Positions 6,174-8,019 of a DNA stretch of 8,019 nt are shown here, piece by piece. Made by a program: the position numbers and the translations under genes. A model generated the notes under the pieces. That model was given only the letters and a program-made list of their open reading frames with translations. It did no database searches and was not told the origin of the DNA. Source of the stretch: Lachnospiraceae bacterium UBA4292 (lineage in GTDB: Bacteria > Bacillota > Clostridia > Lachnospirales > Lachnospiraceae). The DNA lies in NCBI GenBank assembly GCA_002395865.1, contig DGVE01000043.1, positions 1 to 8,019 of the forward strand, read 5' to 3'. The number at the start of each line of letters is the position of its first letter. Position 1 is the stretch's first letter.

Positions 6174-6238
6174 AAATAAAAAAACCCCGGGGGACAGTCT
6201 CCCGTTGGTCGCGACAGTCCCCCGGAGTATTTTTATTT
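6174..6238. repeat. Palindromic repeat 1 (also a likely bidirectional terminator)
   Basis: Two 22-base arms (6174-6195 and 6217-6238) match in inverted orientation at 20 of 22 positions around a 21-base centre. The inner stem CCGGGGGAC/GTCCCCCGG is perfect, and both outer edges are A/T-rich, so RNA from either strand would form a GC hairpin followed by U-rich sequence. It may therefore act as a terminator in both directions. The core is shared, inverted and diverged, with the palindrome at 6296-6380: AAAAAACCCCGGG-R-GAC, then CGCGAC-R-GTC-Y-CCCG-R-AGTATTTT. This suggests common origin, not two independent terminators. Confidence 0.8.
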
Positions 6239-6291
6239 CTCCGTCCTTTGCTATGTGAGGCGATAGGAGATATTTCTTCTCGCCTTCAGAT

Positions 6292-6312
6292 GTCAGCGGC
6301 ATGCGGTGAAAA
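6292..6312 (+). repeat. Exact 21-base repeat copy B
   Basis: This is identical over 21 bases to 3678-3698. Here it supplies four flanking bases plus the outer 17 bases of the left arm of palindrome 2, ending within the GGTGAAAA part of the arm. The exact identity, against the diverged state of the palindrome pair, suggests a recent or conserved copy. Confidence 0.75.
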
Positions 6313-6380
6313 TACTTCGGGAGACCGTCGCGGAGCGTAGCGGAGATCGTGTCTCCCGGGGTTTTTTCACCGTATGACGC
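6296..6380. repeat. Palindromic repeat 2, inverted relative to repeat 1
   Basis: Two 30-base arms (6296-6325 and 6351-6380) surround a 25-base centre (6326-6350). Twenty-eight of 30 positions can pair in RNA, counting three G-U pairs; the mismatches are 6299/6377 and 6313/6361-6364 region. The inner stem CGGGAGAC/GTCTCCCG is perfect. A run of six T residues (6362-6367) lies inside the right arm, so a plus-strand transcript could also terminate here. The centre contains GCGGAG twice (6329-6345 area). The reverse complement aligns with repeat 1 through both arms and part of the centre, while the outer ends (GGTGAAAA here, AAATAAAA there) differ. Confidence 0.8.
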
Positions 6381-6429
6381 GTGTCCGCAGCCACCGGAGA
6401 AGAAAAATAAAAAGAATCTAAATTAGTAC

Positions 6430-6458
6430 TTGCATTATACTGACACCCTGTGTATAAT
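6430..6458 (+). promoter_or_regulatory. Promoter of nrdD
   Basis: TTGCAT (6430-6435) and a perfect TATAAT (6453-6458) are separated by 17 bases. Transcription would begin near 6465, leaving a leader of about 57 bases. The spacer contains the 11-base palindrome ACAC-CCT-GTGT (6443-6453) abutting the -10 box, a plausible repressor site. An overlapping alternative, CTGACA (6440-6445) with TATATC (6463-6468), is weaker at -10. Confidence 0.65.
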
Positions 6459-6459
6459 A

Positions 6460-6512
6460 CCATATATCGACACCACATGGACGAAAAACACAAGATGTAG
6501 TGGCATATATGG
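6460..6512. promoter_or_regulatory. Inverted repeat in the nrdD leader, possible operator or RNA hairpin
   Basis: CCATATAT (6460-6467) and ATATATGG (6505-6512) are perfect inverted copies. Inside them CACCACAT (6471-6478) and ATGTAGTG (6495-6502) pair with one mismatch. The right arm reaches the first bases of the GGAGGA ribosome site (6511-6516). Because transcription should start inside the left arm, a DNA operator is as likely as an RNA hairpin. NrdR, the usual repressor of nrd genes, binds AT-centred ACAC...GTGT boxes; neither arm is a good match. Confidence 0.4.
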
Positions 6513-6521
6513 AGGAGAGAT

Positions 6522-8019
6522 ATGAACATTATCAAGAGGAGCGGGCAGGAGGTACAGTTCGACAGCTCAAAGATCAGGAGGGCTGTGGAGAAGGCCAACG
6601 AGGCTGTGTATAAGACTGACAGGATGAGCCCCGAGCAGATCGAAGTGATCACGGAGAATGTCACTCAGATGTGCGAGAGCATGAGCCGCGCGGCCAATGT
6701 CGAGGAGATTCAGGATATGGTGGAGGAGCAGATCATGCGCCAGGGTGCGTATAAGGTCGCAAACCGCTATATCACCTACAGATATAAGAGAGCCATCGTA
6801 AGAAAGAGCAATACCACCGACCAGCAGATCCTCAGCCTTATAGAGAGGAGCAACGAGGAGGCCAAGCAGGAGAATTCCAACAAGAATCCCATCGTGAACT
6901 CCGTGCAGAGAGACTACATGGCCGGCGAGGTCAGCAAGGATATTACCAAGAGATTCCTGCTGCCCGAGGACATCGTAAGGGCGCATGAGGACGGCCTCAT
7001 CCATTTCCATGACAGCGATTATTTCGCGCAGCATATGCACAACTGCTGCCTCGTGAACTTAGAGGATATGCTGCAGAACGGCACGGTCATTTCCGAGACC
7101 ATGATCGATAAGCCTCACAGCTTCTCTACCGCCTGCAACATCGCCACACAGGCGGTGGCTCAGATCGCCAGCTCACAGTACGGCGGCCAGAGCATTTCGC
7201 TGTCGCATCTGGCACCGTTTGTACAGGTATCCAGAGAGAGGTACCGCAGGGAGGTGCGCGAGGAGTTCGAGGCAGAGGGCATTCAGATAGATGACGAGAA
7301 GATAAATGACATCGCCGAGAGGCGTGTGCGCCGCGAGATAAAGCAGGGCGTGCAGATGATCCAGTATCAGGTCATCACACTCATGACCACGAACGGTCAG
7401 GCACCCTTCATCACGGTATTCATGTACCTGAACGAGGTTCCGGACGGGACATTAAAGGACGACCTCGCGCTCATCATCGAGGAGATGCTCCACCAGAGGA
7501 TACAGGGTGTAAAGAACGAGAAGGGCGTGTACATAACCCCCGCGTTCCCGAAACTCATCTACGTTCTCGAGGAGGACAATGTGACCGAGGGCAGCCGCTT
7601 CTGGTATCTGACGAAGCTGGCTGCACAGTGCACCGCGAAGAGAATGGTTCCCGACTATATCTCCGAGAAGGTGATGAAGGAGCTCAAGGACGGCAACTGC
7701 TACACATGCATGGGCTGCCGCTCATTCCTCACCGTTTACAAGGACGAGACGGGCAAATACAAGTTCTATGGCCGCTTTAACCAGGGCGTTGTCACGCTGA
7801 ACCTCGTGGATGTGGCTTGCTCATCTAAGGGCGACATGGACAAGTTCTGGGAGATACTCGACGCCAGACTCGAGCTCTGCAAGAGAGCGCTTCTGTGCAG
7901 ACATGAGAGATTAAAGGGCACGCCCAGCGACGTGGCTCCCATCCTCTGGCAAAACGGCGCATTGGCCCGCCTCAAGAAGGGCGAGAAGATCGATAAGCTC
8001 CTCTACGGCGGCTACTCGA
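6522..8019 (+). CDS. nrdD: Anaerobic (class III) ribonucleoside-triphosphate reductase, 3' end outside window
   Basis: The first 499 residues are present; about 200 more, including the C-terminal zinc cysteines and the glycyl-radical site, lie beyond the window. NrdD makes deoxyribonucleotides for DNA synthesis without oxygen, using formate and a glycyl radical installed by NrdG. An N-terminal ATP-cone allosteric domain (about 1-95; IIKRSGQEVQFDSSKI, then VEEQIMRQGAYKVANRYITYRYKR) precedes the ten-stranded barrel. Catalytic-type cysteines are visible in HNCCLVNLEDML (C175/C176) and in the finger-loop CYTCMGCRS (C393, C396, C399, with GCRS matching the T4 Cys290 block). Other family blocks are HFHDSDYF, STACNIATQAVAQIASSQYGGQS and TTNGQAPFITVFMY. 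The ATG at 6522 has GGAGGAGA directly upstream. The coding sequence is rich in AAG, GAG and CGC codons, as expected for a well-expressed gene. An nrdG gene is expected downstream but not seen. Confidence 0.96.
   Translation, partial: MNIIKRSGQEVQFDSSKIRRAVEKANEAVYKTDRMSPEQIEVITENVTQMCESMSRAANVEEIQDMVEEQIMRQGAYKVANRYITYRYKRAIVRKSNTTDQQILSLIERSNEEAKQENSNKNPIVNSVQRDYMAGEVSKDITKRFLLPEDIVRAHEDGLIHFHDSDYFAQHMHNCCLVNLEDMLQNGTVISETMIDKPHSFSTACNIATQAVAQIASSQYGGQSISLSHLAPFVQVSRERYRREVREEFEAEGIQIDDEKINDIAERRVRREIKQGVQMIQYQVITLMTTNGQAPFITVFMYLNEVPDGTLKDDLALIIEEMLHQRIQGVKNEKGVYITPAFPKLIYVLEEDNVTEGSRFWYLTKLAAQCTAKRMVPDYISEKVMKELKDGNCYTCMGCRSFLTVYKDETGKYKFYGRFNQGVVTLNLVDVACSSKGDMDKFWEILDARLELCKRALLCRHERLKGTPSDVAPILWQNGALARLKKGEKIDKLLYGGYS

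Larger units (their letters stand above)
6103..6521. other. Non-coding stretch with two palindromes and the nrdD promoter
   Basis: No frame on either strand here has a convincing gene with a ribosome site. Bases 6103-6173 hold nothing I can name beyond a loose direct repeat of CACTGTG. Two long palindromes occupy 6174-6238 and 6296-6380, separated by 57 bases of unassigned sequence. The nrdD promoter (6430-6458) and a leader with an ATATAT-centred inverted repeat fill the rest. Confidence 0.75.

Noticed and set aside
6174..6380. CRISPR array or insertion-sequence ends
   Set aside because: There are only two related palindromes in opposite orientation, with no regular spacers, no cas genes and no transposase between or near them.

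Overview
The window looks like chromosomal DNA from a strictly anaerobic, fibre-degrading Gram-positive bacterium, most likely a Lachnospiraceae/Clostridia member of a gut or rumen community. The evidence is strong AGGAGG-type ribosome sites before almost every gene, sigma-A-type promoters with 17-base spacers, an oxygen-independent class III ribonucleotide reductase, a biotin-scavenging BioY, and a cell-surface cellulase. No rRNA or marker gene fixes the genus, so this is inference from gene content.

Region 1 (1-2767): a biotin-transporter gene (bioY) is followed, with an 8-base overlap, by a 675-residue membrane-anchored endoglucanase (signal anchor, acidic/Thr/Ser-rich stalk, CBM2, Asn/Gln/Gly linker, GH5 catalytic domain of the Acidothermus E1 / GH5_1 type). 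A symmetrical BirA-type operator overlaps the -35 box of the only promoter I can see upstream. The cellulase therefore appears to be co-transcribed with a biotin-regulated transporter. A perfect 11-bp-stem terminator closes the unit.

Region 2 (2768-3645): a convergent minus-strand gene encodes a cytosolic two-domain, probably lipocalin-like, protein of unknown role. It is driven by a perfect consensus promoter (TTGACA-17-TATAAT).

Region 3 (3646-6102): a divergent plus-strand operon encodes an ECF-type sigma factor and, 14 bases downstream, a single-pass membrane protein. The membrane protein has a short cytosolic head, as expected for an anti-sigma partner, and an approximately 500-residue outer part. 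That outer part carries two diverged copies of a unit of about 95 residues, each ending in an SH3-like segment with a shared Y-x-AVASD-x3-WI core, separated by about 220 residues I cannot assign. This looks like a sigma/anti-sigma envelope-sensing pair with an unusual sensor. A short GC-rich hairpin ends the operon.

Region 4 (6103-6521): a non-coding stretch holds two long imperfect palindromes that are diverged copies of each other in opposite orientation. The outer arm of the second, plus a few flanking bases, recurs exactly (21 bases) upstream of the sigma gene. This suggests a small dispersed palindromic repeat family. The nrdD promoter follows.

Region 5 (6522-8019): the first 499 residues of the anaerobic ribonucleotide reductase NrdD run off the window end.
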